Program-made: the position numbers and the translations under genes
The notes under the pieces: model-generated
Databases searched by the model: none
Told to the model about the DNA's origin: nothing
Seen by the model: only the letters and a program-made list of their open reading frames with translations
Shown: in pieces, positions 1 through 10,895 of the stretch
How the letters are laid out: the number at the start of each line of letters is the position of its first letter
Numbering within the stretch: position 1 is the first letter of the stretch
Origin: Sipunculus nudus
Taxonomy: Eukaryota > Annelida > Sipuncula > Golfingiida > Sipunculidae
Direction: 5' to 3'
DNA length: 64,000 bases
NCBI GenBank assembly: GCA_026874595.1
Contig: CM049313.1
Location: 49,587,659 to 49,651,658 of the forward strand

Positions 1-600
1 TTAAAAATCTGTATCTCATAAATCACGTCATTTCAAGCAGGCATAGGCTTACGCATATTTTTCCTTTAAAAATCTAGAGCCAAAACCTTGGTTGGCTGCA
101 CTACTCTCCTTTGGGAATATAGGTAATAATTGTAAGGATGAGGCCAAACTGTAGTTTGATAAATGGGCAAGGTTACGAAATAAGTGAACAGGAACATTTT
201 CCTAAACCTCGTTTACTAAATAAATTACTTAATATTAGAATAGCAATCTTGTGTAAGCCCTTTGCGCTCCCCTTCCCATCGTTCTTTTGGATTAGGTCGG
301 GAAAATCATAGACCGTTTTCATGTCATTGTTATACAGTTTTTGTATATTCGGGGTATATGAACCTATTTACCTATCACAATACCCTGAGTTTATTTGGTT
401 TTCTCCAAGGTTTTGATGTCAAACAGGGCGTTCCGAGTGACCGCTGACCACCTCATGAAATTGTTGCACCAATACTTAAATCAGTTATAGGTAAATGATG
501 GATTATAAGGCGATTTGTTTTTATATTTAAGGCAGCAATATGTATACGATGAGTATCGATTCCATCAATAACGAGGAACGCAAGTAATCATGGGCCTTAT
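1..600. other. AT-rich stretch, nothing recognised
   Basis: No coding run with recognisable residues, no terminal inverted repeats and no tRNA-like boxes were seen. Open frames here are short and interrupted, as expected by chance. Confidence 0.5.
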
Positions 601-603
601 TTA

Positions 604-624
604 AAAAAAAAGGGGGGGGGGGGG
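604..624. repeat. poly-A/poly-G run
   Basis: About nine A followed by 13 G. This is one of many long G or C homopolymers in the window. Confidence 0.9.
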
Positions 625-1014
625 CAGGGGAACATGTCTACCTCACTTTTCATAGACGGGGACAAACGCTACTTTTGTACACAGCAATTTCGAGATATCA
701 TTTCTGATCTCCAGTTTTTTTTTAATATTCAAATCAATATTTATTTATTGTTGAAAATAGAGCAAAAAGGTCTTTCATCACCAGTATATATACCGTATTA
801 GGTGTTGGAAAATGATATTAAGAGATTTTGATATTCTGGGTTGGGTTATTAGTGTCCTCTTTGTCATTAGCGGTGCTTTTGCACTTTGTGGGGTGGACGG
901 GTCAGGGGGCTTAATCATAAAAAATATAAGGTGCCTATAGCTTGATAAGTAGTTAAGGTAATAGTTTAGGTTAGACTTTCATCCTAATTTGTTAGAAGTG
1001 ATTTTTTTTCTTCG

Positions 1015-1105
1015 ATACGACCAATACACAATGCAAAGCGTATCGGTAGTCGTATCGACGTTGCGTATCGATTTGTATCGATATTTCGGAATATTGATAC
1101 AGCAC
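1015..1105. repeat. GTATCG-rich repeat fragment
   Basis: The segment shares the phrase TGCAAAGCGTATCGGTA and the surrounding TATCGATA-rich sequence with 29165-29250. It ends in both places with ATTGATACAGCA or CTGATACAGCA. It is a dispersed-repeat fragment, possibly related to the hAT-like elements at 30239 and 62329, which are also TATCG-rich. Confidence 0.55.
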
Positions 1106-1109
1106 TGTT

Positions 1110-2580
1110 GATGAATGTGGTCACTAAGGTATCCAGGAGACGTATCGTGTAGAGTTTTGAATGTAATAAAAAAGTTTAAATGTAATCTGCTGACTACAGG
1201 CAGCCAGTGTAGGTAAGCAAGAATAGGGGTGATATGATCAGCACTATTTTTGACATGACGGAGTTTAGCAAGAGAGAGATGTTCAATTCCACAAAACTAT
1301 TGCAGTAGTCAATTACTGGAAGCACTAAAAGCATAGACCAGCGATTGTGCTGCTTCTTCCGAAATTAACTTCCTAATCCTTGCAATGTTAAAAAATCCAA
1401 GTTCAAACTCAACACCAACATTTCTTTTTGTGTGGCCTAATCAAGTTTAACACAAATTATTAGGGACACACCATTCTAGAGGAAAACGTTCTCTCTTGTT
1501 GTTGGTTTATGAAAAAAAGGATATTCCGTTATTTAACAACCTGATTGCTTCAAAATGTCTTCACCCCTTCTTTATCTACCCATATCGTCCAATACACACC
1601 CTTGACGGCCGGAACAGTACCCCCTGCCGTCAACTAATTAAGAAAATGTGTGTGGGGGGGGGGGGGGATTGGAACTCCCCCCCCCCCCCCCCTCCGCCGG
1701 ATTGCAAAAGGAAATTGTGGTCCTGCTGAACCGTTTTCGTAACTGTGTATTTGATATCACTTGTGGGCTTGGTCGCAAATATTCCAATAAAGATACAATG
1801 GTGATTTGAACCCACATAGTCTGGATCACCATTATAAAGGTTTAATTCAGATTATAATATACCATTGTGACACAGGGCATTTTCTTTGGTCACGAGTAGA
1901 CCGCCCCATTCACAGATGTTAGGCCAACATTTGTTAAGCAACTGTTAATGCAGATGAACACATGTTATGTATACTAAACGTGACATTGTGGAAAACACTG
2001 GAAAGCCTGGTTAAGGGGTTCCTGATATGGTTGTACAGGTAGTCGCACCACAACAACCAAATGAGTGGGCCAGCCGAAGTTGATGTTTTTCTTTTACTTT
2101 TGAGGGCATTGGTTGTTATAAGCGGACATCCATTCTAGATCAATCAAGCATAGAATGAAAAACGTGGATGAATGCCACCTTTTTTTTATTTATTGTCAAA
2201 GTGCTCTTCAAAGTCATTTTTTTAGTCAAACCGAACCAATATTGTACGGGAACGGGTAAATTGATTCTCCCTCAATAAGAACAAGTTATTTTCTGTAAAT
2301 CTATGCTTAGGATTATACATTGTGTCAAGTACAATGCGCAGAAGCCATGCGTTATCATGTTCAACATTTATCATATTTAGAAGTCTTAAAAGTAAGACTT
2401 ATACGTGTTGGTATTTTTGTAAACTTTGTAGGTAATGTCTTCTTTTCACTGCTCTCAATCAAGAGGTATAAACGGGGACCTCACCCCGCATCTTCCAGGA
2501 AAAATCTGAACACCTGTTCCCCCAACCTGTCCTTAACATAGCATTAATATTAACAGGAAACAAATGCAGAACTTTCTATA
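1110..2580. other. No gene recognised
   Basis: AT-rich sequence with short chance ORFs. The only structured item is the G-run/C-run pair at 1654-1692. Confidence 0.45.
1654..1692. repeat. G14 ... C16 inverted homopolymer pair
   Basis: A run of 14 G (1654-1667) is followed after nine bases by a run of about 16 C (1677-1692). Either strand could fold into a G:C hairpin or offer a G-quadruplex-prone tract. The exact lengths are likely to be polymorphic or assembly-sensitive. Confidence 0.85.
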
Positions 2581-2650
2581 ATCAAAGATGGCGGGTAATA
2601 TTGTGCCCGAAATAATTTTACAACGGACATGAAATCAGCGGCATGCTTAA

Positions 2651-2681
2651 GATAAGATAAGATAAGATAAGATAAGATAAG
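2651..2681 (+). repeat. (GATAA)6 pentanucleotide microsatellite
   Basis: Six tandem copies of GATAA can be read directly. The GATA core repeats every 5 bp. Confidence 0.9.
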
Positions 2682-3039
2682 AAGATTTTCTGATTTAACA
2701 TTAAAGTAGAGCCCGGAGCCGTGCTAGCCACACAATGTCGGCGGGCTTAAACTAGCCTGAAAACCTATTCACTTTACGATGTTACAAAGCACCCTTTTCA
2801 ATTAAACAAGTACTGTATATTACGTGTGACCTCTATTTTATTTTAGGCGTGTCCGGCTTGACCATATATTATAATGTGCGAAACTCTGTCAATGAGCATC
2901 TAAATCAACAAAACTAACTTTGAATTAGTCTGTATATGTTTTATACGGGCATTTTTAGTTGTAAAAGTTTTATCATTTTGTATTTTTTTTCAAGCAAAAC
3001 TGAGCTGCACAAAATCGATTCACTTCAGCTTAATGAAAC

Positions 3040-3335
3040 ATTGGCGACCCCTCCTGATAGGCTGCGCTAGGCTTGATCTTAACTCGGCCGGTGGCGGCGG
3101 AAAATGGCGGCGGCCCTGAGCTGTAGTTGAAAGATAGTCTTAAAGGGACTTACAATCAGAAGCAATATTATGCCTTTTCTTTCCCGCTTTCAGTTCAGTT
3201 TTGCTTTACACAATATTTATCAGAAAATAGTTCTGGTACCTCCGTTAAGCTGCTGAACACCTTTCAATGGTTCTGCGGATGAGTACCACAACAAGGCCGA
3301 AAGACCGGAGGTACGATTTTGCGCATGTGCGACAG
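3040..3335. promoter_or_regulatory. CpG-rich patch with YY1-like and NRF1-like motifs
   Basis: The sequence from about 3050 to 3125 is much richer in G+C and CpG than its surroundings. It contains AAAATGGCGGC (3101-3111), which matches the YY1-type consensus. At 3320-3331 there is TGCGCATGTGCG, one base longer than the NRF1 palindrome. Two more AAGATGGC sites lie at 2585 and 3939. Such motifs mark TATA-less promoters in animals, but no gene with recognisable coding content starts here, so this is only a candidate. Confidence 0.25.
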
Positions 3336-3479
3336 TCCCAAACGAGGCCTTGTCCAAACCTAAACGTGCACAGGTGTGAAACATCTGTTGTAAACCTGAT
3401 AAGAAAAAGGGAGATGGCGTTTGCGCTATGGTTATCTTGACGCAAGTGATCGCGCCCGGTCAACTCTTTTTAACACTCA

Positions 3480-4100
3480 TGTACAGGAGTAAGACAACAG
3501 TTTCAGTACAATATTTTGGGAGGAACCATTTCACTTCAAAGAGAAGTTTTTCGTGTCAATTCAGAATGCTTTGTACGTGAATAGGCCCGCTTTAATTTTC
3601 AAAATAGCTGTCAATATGCCTGCCACAATGAAGAAAAAGGGGGATTCATTACATTTTAGTTATCACATGTACATAACTTCATAAAAGCTGCTACAATGGA
3701 CCGATTTAAATTTTAGTGTGAATAAATACGGTGTTAACTACCAGCCTTTCAGGTAGCCGGACAAACATTGTAACTGATACATGTGCGGTATCTTTAATTA
3801 GATACCATCAAAAACTGAGGCCTAATGGCCATATTTGTCAACCTTGGAATTGATTGAATCAATTTTCCAAAATTCCATTATATGTTAATTAAAACGTTTG
3901 GATGCAGAAATGATAAAGAAGGACGATCTGTTAAATCCAAGATGGCAGTGAATAAGCCCGCCAAATTGCAATAAATCCAAATTCTTTCATTATGTATTAA
4001 TTATTAATCATGACACTTAAATGGTTTTACTTTAACGTTGTGTATCTTAAGGTTACGGTGAAAGTGATCTGACCTTTTTGTACTAAGATCTTTAAACAAC
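3480..4100. other. Nothing recognised
   Basis: AT-rich sequence with chance ORFs only. Confidence 0.45.
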
Positions 4101-4101
4101 T

Positions 4102-4104
<3 letters not shown>

Positions 4105-4164
<60 letters not shown>
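4105..4164. repeat. (AT)n microsatellite
   Basis: About 30 uninterrupted AT dinucleotides. Confidence 0.95.
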
Positions 4165-4167
<3 letters not shown>

Positions 4168-4423
4168 TATATTTTGACTCAATTGGTAAAACAACAGAAA
4201 AAAGAAATAACAGAAAATCAAAAGACTTTTTTCCCAGGTTCCGTATAAGAATTTTGCTTTTCGATGTGACCTAGCTATGTCTGTTCAAGCCGCGATCTGA
4301 TCCAGATATAAGACAGGAGAATGGTCTCAGTAACATGAACAATATATGAAACTTTTGGCCCAGATTTTGGACATTTTTAAAGGAAAGCACGTAATCTACA
4401 AAAAAGAAAAATACAAGATTAGC

Positions 4424-4473
4424 GGGTCTGATCAAATTATAAGCTTGATGTGGTCTGTCTGGCGATGTCTATC
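4424..4473 (+). repeat. 50-bp direct repeat, copy 1
   Basis: The phrases GGTCTGATCAAATTATAA and TGGTCTGTCTGGCG recur at 5008-5058 in the same orientation, about 585 bp away. The flanks share little else, so this is either a remnant of an old tandem duplication or two copies of a short element. Confidence 0.7.
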
Positions 4474-5007
4474 ATCTAATTCTCGGTCAACCTTTGTTCG
4501 CAATATTCTCTGAAACTGCGTTACGTATGACAAAGTGCCGTACCTCATTTTAAAGGTTATTGTCCCCGCAGTGATGCACCGATATGAGAATGAATAATTT
4601 TTACAGTAAACATAACTTTTAGCCATTTTCGTGATTTCTATATTGCGTGGAGGCTACCATGCGAACAGCTGATCTGCCTTCCGCAATATCCGGTATACCA
4701 ACGTGCACAAACACCGCCTAATACAGAAACCTCCAGTCAAGGATAAAGGACTATTGTGCACATGAATAACCTTTACTGTCGGTGACGAATTAAACCATGT
4801 ATGGCCTGACCTTTGACCCAATCTTTGAATAACCCGCGCGCATGGTCAGTTTTTGAGAAAACGTGTGTCCCGAGATCCCTTGGCACTCAATTCTGATGTC
4901 AGCAAGCAAAAATGGTTAATCTCATATTTCTTCCAGGTAATCCTTTTGCTTACTGTTGAAATGATCGACGACTCCTGATAATCCACAGAAAGGGATAAAA
5001 AAGGTTA

Positions 5008-5058
5008 ATTGGTCTGATCAAATTATAAACTTGTTTGGTCTGTCTGGCGTTGTCTTTC
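5008..5058 (+). repeat. 50-bp direct repeat, copy 2
   Basis: Partner of 4424-4473, with the same order of motifs and a few substitutions. The rest of 4170-5830 contains no recognisable gene. Confidence 0.7.
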
Positions 5059-5834
5059 TTGTATTATACGACAAATATGTAGAAAAGAAGCCGGAATAGC
5101 TGCTTGTCATATATTGTATACATAGGCAAATTCAGAGGGGTTGGGCACAGGGAGCTCGTGCCCCCCCCCCGCCCTGAAGCTCTCCCGATTTTTGTTTTGC
5201 TACAATTGTAAACATTTCGGTTAATTATGTACAATATTTTTTTTCTCTCCCTGCTATTCATTACCTTATCCAGACAGTATATCTCCCTGCCAGTCTTCCT
5301 CAAATTATTCAAAGGTTGTTTAAATGTGTATTATTATATTATTTTCTCAAATATCCTAATTGACAATGCGGTTTGTATTAGGGTTAAGTAAATATAGTTT
5401 AAATCGTGTATGGTATTAAGATTTCTTTAATGTAAATATTTTTATGCGTAAGATCACAAGATCGATACATGCCGTCCATTTAATTTTTTTGATTTGTTGT
5501 TGATAAGATAGGCATCATAATTTTTGTTAAAATCACTAATTCAGAGATTTTGATGTTGTAAATTGTTATTGAATGAACGGATTATTGCGTCAGACACGGT
5601 TGTAAATGGCAGCTAAGTAGGTAATTTAAAATACTACACATGATATGTTACACATGAATATTACAAAGGAAAACAATCCTCTTAATCAAAGAAGTAAATA
5701 TATTCCTTGCCAATATCTCTCAAGAATTTCTTGGATCGTTTAGTATGCCAATCGTTGGACCTGATAGGAATCCATGGTGACAGAATAATTCCTGTGGCAA
5801 TTTAATGTACTTGACTAATATGTGATCTAATTGT

Positions 5835-5978
5835 GGCACATCAATTGCCTGTGACATTTTTTTCCTTTATCACAGGGAACGTGTGTATCCCCACTTAAAG
5901 GTCTATTCACACGGTCCAGGATGAGTAGTCGGACGGCTACGGGTGAGCCATCCGGTAAGGCCAGGTGTCATTAGCGCC
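5835..5978 (+). repeat. Dispersed repeat, copy 1 (CACACGGTCCAG family)
   Basis: About 144 bp shared with 6682-6822 in the same orientation. Both contain GAACGTGTGTATCCCCACT, TATTCACACGGTCCAG, a GTCGGACG block and a final CATTAGCGCC. The family is unidentified. The second copy is inserted in a hAT-like element, so the unit is mobile or was copied with it. Confidence 0.75.
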
Positions 5979-6459
5979 ATTTCGACCCGCTGACATTAGA
6001 GAGCCTGCATCTAGTGTACTGGCTGCCCGAATGGCTTTACATCCTTAAGCGAAGCACCCTCTTTAAGGCTCTGTGATGATGCAAATATTTTCTTCATTTC
6101 TGACTACATGGTTTTCAATATCGTACGCTCTCACCTGACATGAACAAGACCAGTGTTTTCAGTATACTTTCTAACAATACCTAGTATGAGTGAGAAAAAT
6201 TAACTCGGTATATTGGTAAATCCCTCCGCATGTTTGTTGAATTTCTGACCGCATCAATACACTCATTCGTCGCACGGATACCTGTTCGCAAGGTCCCCGC
6301 GCAGGGCGGGTTGTGGCCGTTATTTTGAAATCTAAATTTAAGACAATTGCTCAAAAGCGGCAGCTAGTCATAATTTTGAACAAAGTTAATTGACCTGATG
6401 TTGTACATCGACTGTAATCCGTGTACTCATATATTACGTAATGATGCTGGGAATGAACC

Positions 6460-7157
6460 GTGGGAAATATGCATGTCCGCTCGATGCTTTATTGGTGTAC
6501 ATATTTACATTCAACAAAGAGATGTGTTTATCACGGTCATAATAATTAACCATTCATTAATATTCTCTTATGGTAACTGATATTCAGATAGTGTCAAGTT
6601 AACAGTACTATTGTGTAAGAACAGCAGCCTTGCGATGTGGCTGTGATTGTACATACCACCTATACCACTCCACCTATACCTGGCACATTCTTTGCCTGCG
6701 ACGTTTTTTCTTTTGTCCGTGAACGTGTGTATCCCCACTGAAAGGCATATTCACACGGTCCAGAATGACTAGTCGGACGACTACGGATGAGCCATCCAGT
6801 GACGCCAGATGCCATTAGCGCCCTAAAGGCCATAACGGACTTTAAACATTTTTTTGGTAATATAAACAATAAGTAAATACTTGACAAAGTACATTAGTAA
6901 TTAATATTATCATATTTCGTATTGGAAATCAACTGATCTGCGTACACTTTTATTGTGTCATTAAATATAACATGATAAAGATTGAAATATTATAATAATA
7001 TAATATAATTATATATAATTTATATATAATATGAAAGCACACTTATTTCCTATACATTTGATACAATAAAAAAAATATCGCAATACGTATCGCAACACGA
7101 TACTACGTATCGCAATATATCGCAATAAACGAAATTTGTTAACGATACCGAGCCCTA
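6460..7157 (+). mobile_element. hAT-like non-autonomous element, copy 2 (5' end lost)
   Basis: Collinear with the 30239-31050 element. The shared segments are ATGCATGTCCGCT/TTGCATGTCTGCT, the block around CTTGCGATGTGG, and the terminal TATCGCAATA-rich run. The element ends at GATACCGAGCCCTA, the counterpart of GATACCCAGCCCTA in the better copy. The left terminus cannot be recognised. A second copy of the CACACGGTCCAG repeat interrupts it at about 6640-6830. No transposase coding is seen. Confidence 0.6.
6682..6822 (+). repeat. Dispersed repeat, copy 2 (CACACGGTCCAG family)
   Basis: Matches 5835-5978. It lies inside the hAT-like copy at 6460-7157, in a place where the 30239 copy has no such sequence, so it arrived after that element. 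Confidence 0.75.
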
Positions 7158-8038
7158 ATATTTACCTTTGACCGTATTAATGACACACTGCGTGGCCAAA
7201 GCTGGCTCTTTAGGTGACTAAATTGACATGAAAATTATACAAAGCCTTATATTGGCTTTTAATGAATAGGTCATGACAATGACCACCAGGTGGTCAAGGG
7301 GCCTGTTTGGGCAGAGCAGAATGTAATGAAGATGGCTGTGAGAATTCACTTCTGTTTCATATCTATCCTGAAGGTAGAGCCACATCTTTCAGATTCTCTC
7401 TTTATTCTCCTGACCCTCTCACCTGTTATAATTTAAGCTAATTAGCAGGTGAAGGTCTAATGATCGTCAAACTACCTAGGTTTATTTAAGCTTTAAAATC
7501 AATATTAAAATTCCTTTTTTTGCCACAATGATATACACATATATAGAATCCTTAGAAAAATCCTTTTAAAATGGAATCGTATGAAAGTACATGGAAATAT
7601 CTCCATGCGTTTTTTTTTCAAAATATATATATAAAATCTTTTTGTTCTATCGATTATTAAATCTAAAAAATTGGATGATACAAATAATGTATACTTATTT
7701 TTATTTGACATTTAACTGCTGAACTAAATCAGATATCGAAAAATGGAAACAAAAATAGATTTCAACAAACGAATAAACAAAATTTGAAAACTATTTATCT
7801 TGGGGTTTTCGAGAAATATTGCCCTGAAAACCGTGCCGTCTGTTGAATTGTAGTTTTCAGAAAATAACAAAAAAATTGTTTGGGAAGAGTAATTTCGTTT
7901 TCAACGGGGAAACAGGAATTTCAGCGCAAGTGACAGTCGTATATTTGTCATTGTGAAAAAGACGAAATGTGAACACGAATGACAAGTCGAGAACTGTCAA
8001 ACAGAAGAAGTAGGCGGAGCTTACTGGTCATCGGTAAA
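7158..8038. other. Nothing recognised
   Basis: AT-rich DNA without a convincing ORF or repeat structure. Confidence 0.45.
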
Positions 8039-8608
8039 AGCCCCTTTCACCATTCACGGATAGCATCACGGATCATCCCGGGTCATCGTTCGGGGATCAT
8101 CCGTGTTGACTCCGTCATCACCGTGTATACTCCGGGCATCACCGTGTTAACACCGTGTTGCATCCATAGTGATCCTTGGCGCACTGGCTTGTTCGGAGAA
8201 AAAATTAAACCTGCACAATTTTTCGTCCCGGAGTACACGGATGAAAAATCATCCGTATCACTCCTTGTAGGCACCATGCACCTCCGTGTAGCCACCGTAT
8301 ACATCCGGGAGTCACCGTGTAGCCACCAGGAGCTCCGTATTGAGACCGGCACTTTCCGGGTGCAGGTTTAAGTTTTTTCTCCAATCATGCTGGTGCACCA
8401 AGGATCACTACGGATGCAACACGGTGATGCCCGGTGTTTACACGGCGATTCCGTAGATAACACGGATGATTCCGGAACGATGCTCCGGGATTATCCGTGT
8501 TGAATATGTGAAAGCCCCATTTACGAAATCGCGCTGCTGTCCCCGGAACACCACGGATTAAGGTCCGGGTGATCCCTGTTGCTATCCGTGAATGTGTGAC
8601 AGGGGCTT
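8039..8608. mobile_element. Motif-rich inverted-repeat MITE
   Basis: The left end reads AAGCCCCTTTCACCATTCACGG and the reverse complement of the right end reads AAGCCCCTGTCACACATTCACGG. The inverted homology continues inward for well over 100 bp through ATCACCGTGTTGCATCC, GTGATCCTTGG and TTAAACCTGCAC. The whole interior is built from variants of ATCCGTGTT and CACCGTG. TTAA stands at the right end (8607-8610). The left flank reads AAAA where a second TTAA would be expected, so a TTAA target is possible but not shown. The reading frame across it (7979-8371) is a by-product of the repeats and not a gene. Confidence 0.75.
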
Positions 8609-8744
8609 AATTGGGTCACGCGCCGAAACATGCGTCAGGTGTAAAATGACTAATAACGATTATTGCCATACACCCTTATACAATTAACAGCTTGCATCCC
8701 CCACTCACCATTATATATGCACACTTTAAACACTAAATAACCGA

Positions 8745-9615
8745 TCGCTCTTATCGCTAAAACACGGCTAAAGAGCGATTTACTCCGCTAAATTCTCAGC
8801 TGGCGACATTGTGGGAATATATGTTGGTACCGCGTTTCTCCGTCGTCCACTAAATATCAAGTCTGTCTGTGGCATATGTCACAGATGGCTGCCGTGTCCA
8901 TTGCGCAAAGACATTGCTAGTTGACCACACTGCTCATGACGGTAGCTTATGCAATCCTGAGCAACAATGAATTCGGTAATGGTTTTGTAATGATGGAACA
9001 TGAAAGAATAGTTATAAGTCCTAGCCAGTAAAATTAACTGAAATGACAAACGGTAATTTCATATTTCATGGCATATACTCGATACCACGACATGTACCTT
9101 TATAGGGTGACACGGACGTGAATTGGGGCAGTTACACAGGCCTGATCTGCGTTATAGAGTACAGGGAGATGTTTGCAGTAAAAAAATCAAGAACAGCACC
9201 GGCAGACTTACCAGCGGCTTACCACGTCTGACAATCAACGATGTACCTTGCACCGCCAGTAAATAGTACACCAATTGATTACTAATAACTAGTGATTACT
9301 CTGTTGGTTCCCGCCGAGCCGACGCGTGGGGCTGGCATATAAATTGAAATCTTTTTTTTTTTTTAAATTGATACACAATAACCTCAGAAACATGTTTTTT
9401 TGGTGCCAAGGATGGATATAACGAACTACTATAAGGTCACGGTTTTTGATAAAAAGATGTAAATTTTTTTACGATTATTTGACCTTAAGACATACCAGGC
9501 TGGACCTTATAAACATGATCTTAGCAGTTGTGTGTGGTTTTGTGATAAGCCAACACTATTTCCGAGGGAACTTTGGATACACATATTATTTCTTTATTTT
9601 TCATATTTAAGTAGA
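8745..9615 (+). repeat. Diverged direct duplication, copy 1
   Basis: Collinear with about 14870-15900. Shared phrases are TGGCATATGTCACAGA/TGGCATATGGCATAGA, GCGCAAAGACATTGCTAGTTG, AGAACAGCACCGGCAGA, GTCTGACAATCAACGATGTACC, GGCTGGCATATAAATTGAAATC and AAGACATACCAGGCT. Homology stops at TTTAAGTAG. No protein is recognisable in either copy. It may be an unidentified transposon or a segmental duplication. Confidence 0.8.
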
Positions 9616-10265
9616 ATCGGCCGGTAACCGAGACTGACGGGGAAAAGCGGGTGATTTCAGGGCTATTCAAAATTTTCAATTATTTGTGTGAATATGTGAT
9701 ATAGGATGAAAAGAATTGTCCGCTCATGTGTTCTAGGAAATTCATAAGGTACGCAACTCTGGAAAATACTTTAAAATAGATCATATAACTTTAGAAAAGA
9801 CATTTTCATAACGGTAATGTGACACAGAAGGTTGACCGCCTGTCATGCATGATTGACGCTGACCACCCAAGTCTGTATAAACACTAACGCCGTGTCTGTT
9901 AACATTTGAGTTGCAAAATGACTGAAAATGACCGGGACTTCTGTCATGTATTTGTAGAATCGATGGGTACACTCAAAATATGAGGATGAAATTTACAAGA
10001 GTTATTCTTTGTCTGGAACTGCGCCATATGATGCATGTGCAGGGGTTAGTCATGAAACCGGACTTGAACCTAACACATATTATAAGAGTCCGTTGGAAAC
10101 TTTTCTGGATCCCTTGTGCAAAGCTAGTGATGTGTTTATCGAGAATCATCAGCTAAAGTTAGGTGGCGTTCTAGAGAAATTGCGCTAAATTGCTATATTT
10201 GGCGGCCAAAACTAACAGTGAATTTCCACCCCGAGGATTAACAAAGAGACAAAACCCAAGGAAAA
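9616..10265. other. Nothing recognised
   Basis: No protein family, terminal repeat or tRNA-like box was seen. Confidence 0.4.
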
Positions 10266-10658
10266 ATTGGTGATACTCTTGCTGATAAATTGGCCAAGGA
10301 CTGCTACCTTTTGTTCTCTTTTCTGCAAGGTGGCCCTGTGAATGAGGTGAAGGAGGTGCTGAGTGCAGCTCCAGAAAGGTTGAACATGACAGTGACTGAG
10401 TTATGTGAAGGAAGTACATATAAAGTAAATGATGCTTTACATACCTTTACAGTTGGTGATCAACACCAATCAGACACACAGGACAGGTTCAACGAAGTAT
10501 ACAGCAGTATATTTCAGTATCAAGCACTGACACATTATCAATGTAAAACTGAGATTAGTTCCTTTGTTGCAACAGTAGATCATCTTCATGATGTTATGAA
10601 TCAGAGATTCACTCTGATGGAAACGGAAATCGAGAAAATACTTGAGGAAAACAAATGA
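10266..10658 (+). CDS. Coding-like fragment ending in a coiled coil, unidentified
   Basis: An open frame of about 130 codons begins IGDTLADKLAKDC, contains an internal Met at 10290, and ends at a TGA after EKILEENK. Its composition looks coding: few rare residues, and a charged helical C-terminus with heptad-like spacing (about the last 30 residues) suggesting a coiled coil. I do not recognise the family. It lies upstream of a LINE endonuclease/RT remnant on the same strand, so it could be part of the ORF1 (gag-like) region of that retrotransposon, in which coiled coils are common. It could equally be an isolated exon or retrocopy. No promoter or splice pattern decides this. Confidence 0.35.
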   Translation: MGDTLADKLAKDCYLLFSFLQGGPVNEVKEVLSAAPERLNMTVTELCEGSTYKVNDALHTFTVGDQHQSDTQDRFNEVYSSIFQYQALTHYQCKTEISSFVATVDHLHDVMNQRFTLMETEIEKILEENK

Positions 10659-10895
10659 CTACAGTGTCCAAATAACAAACTTGAAGAAGAACTGTTGATT
10701 CTTCAAGGTGGATGCTTTTTCAGGGTCATCGTTGCAAACGGAGATCCACTCATTACAAAGAGCCATAAAGTCAACAAAATGACTTTCAGAGTGTTAAAAA
10801 AGTGAGAAAACAGAACAGTTAACAAAGTCTAAATGTGTATCCATTACAAATCTCAGGATGCGACTGAACGTCACCGAAACCCCCTAGAATAATAA

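Noticed and set aside
4027-4221. Poly Ile-Tyr reading frames across AT repeats (also at 21263, 25484, 33427, 36258, 43752, 46049 and 62279)
   Set aside because: These are translations of (AT)n microsatellites and have no coding support.
7979-8371. 130-codon open frame on the plus strand and its antisense partner
   Set aside because: It lies wholly within the inverted-repeat MITE and consists of repeated ATCCGTGTT-type motifs. The openness follows from low stop content in the motif.
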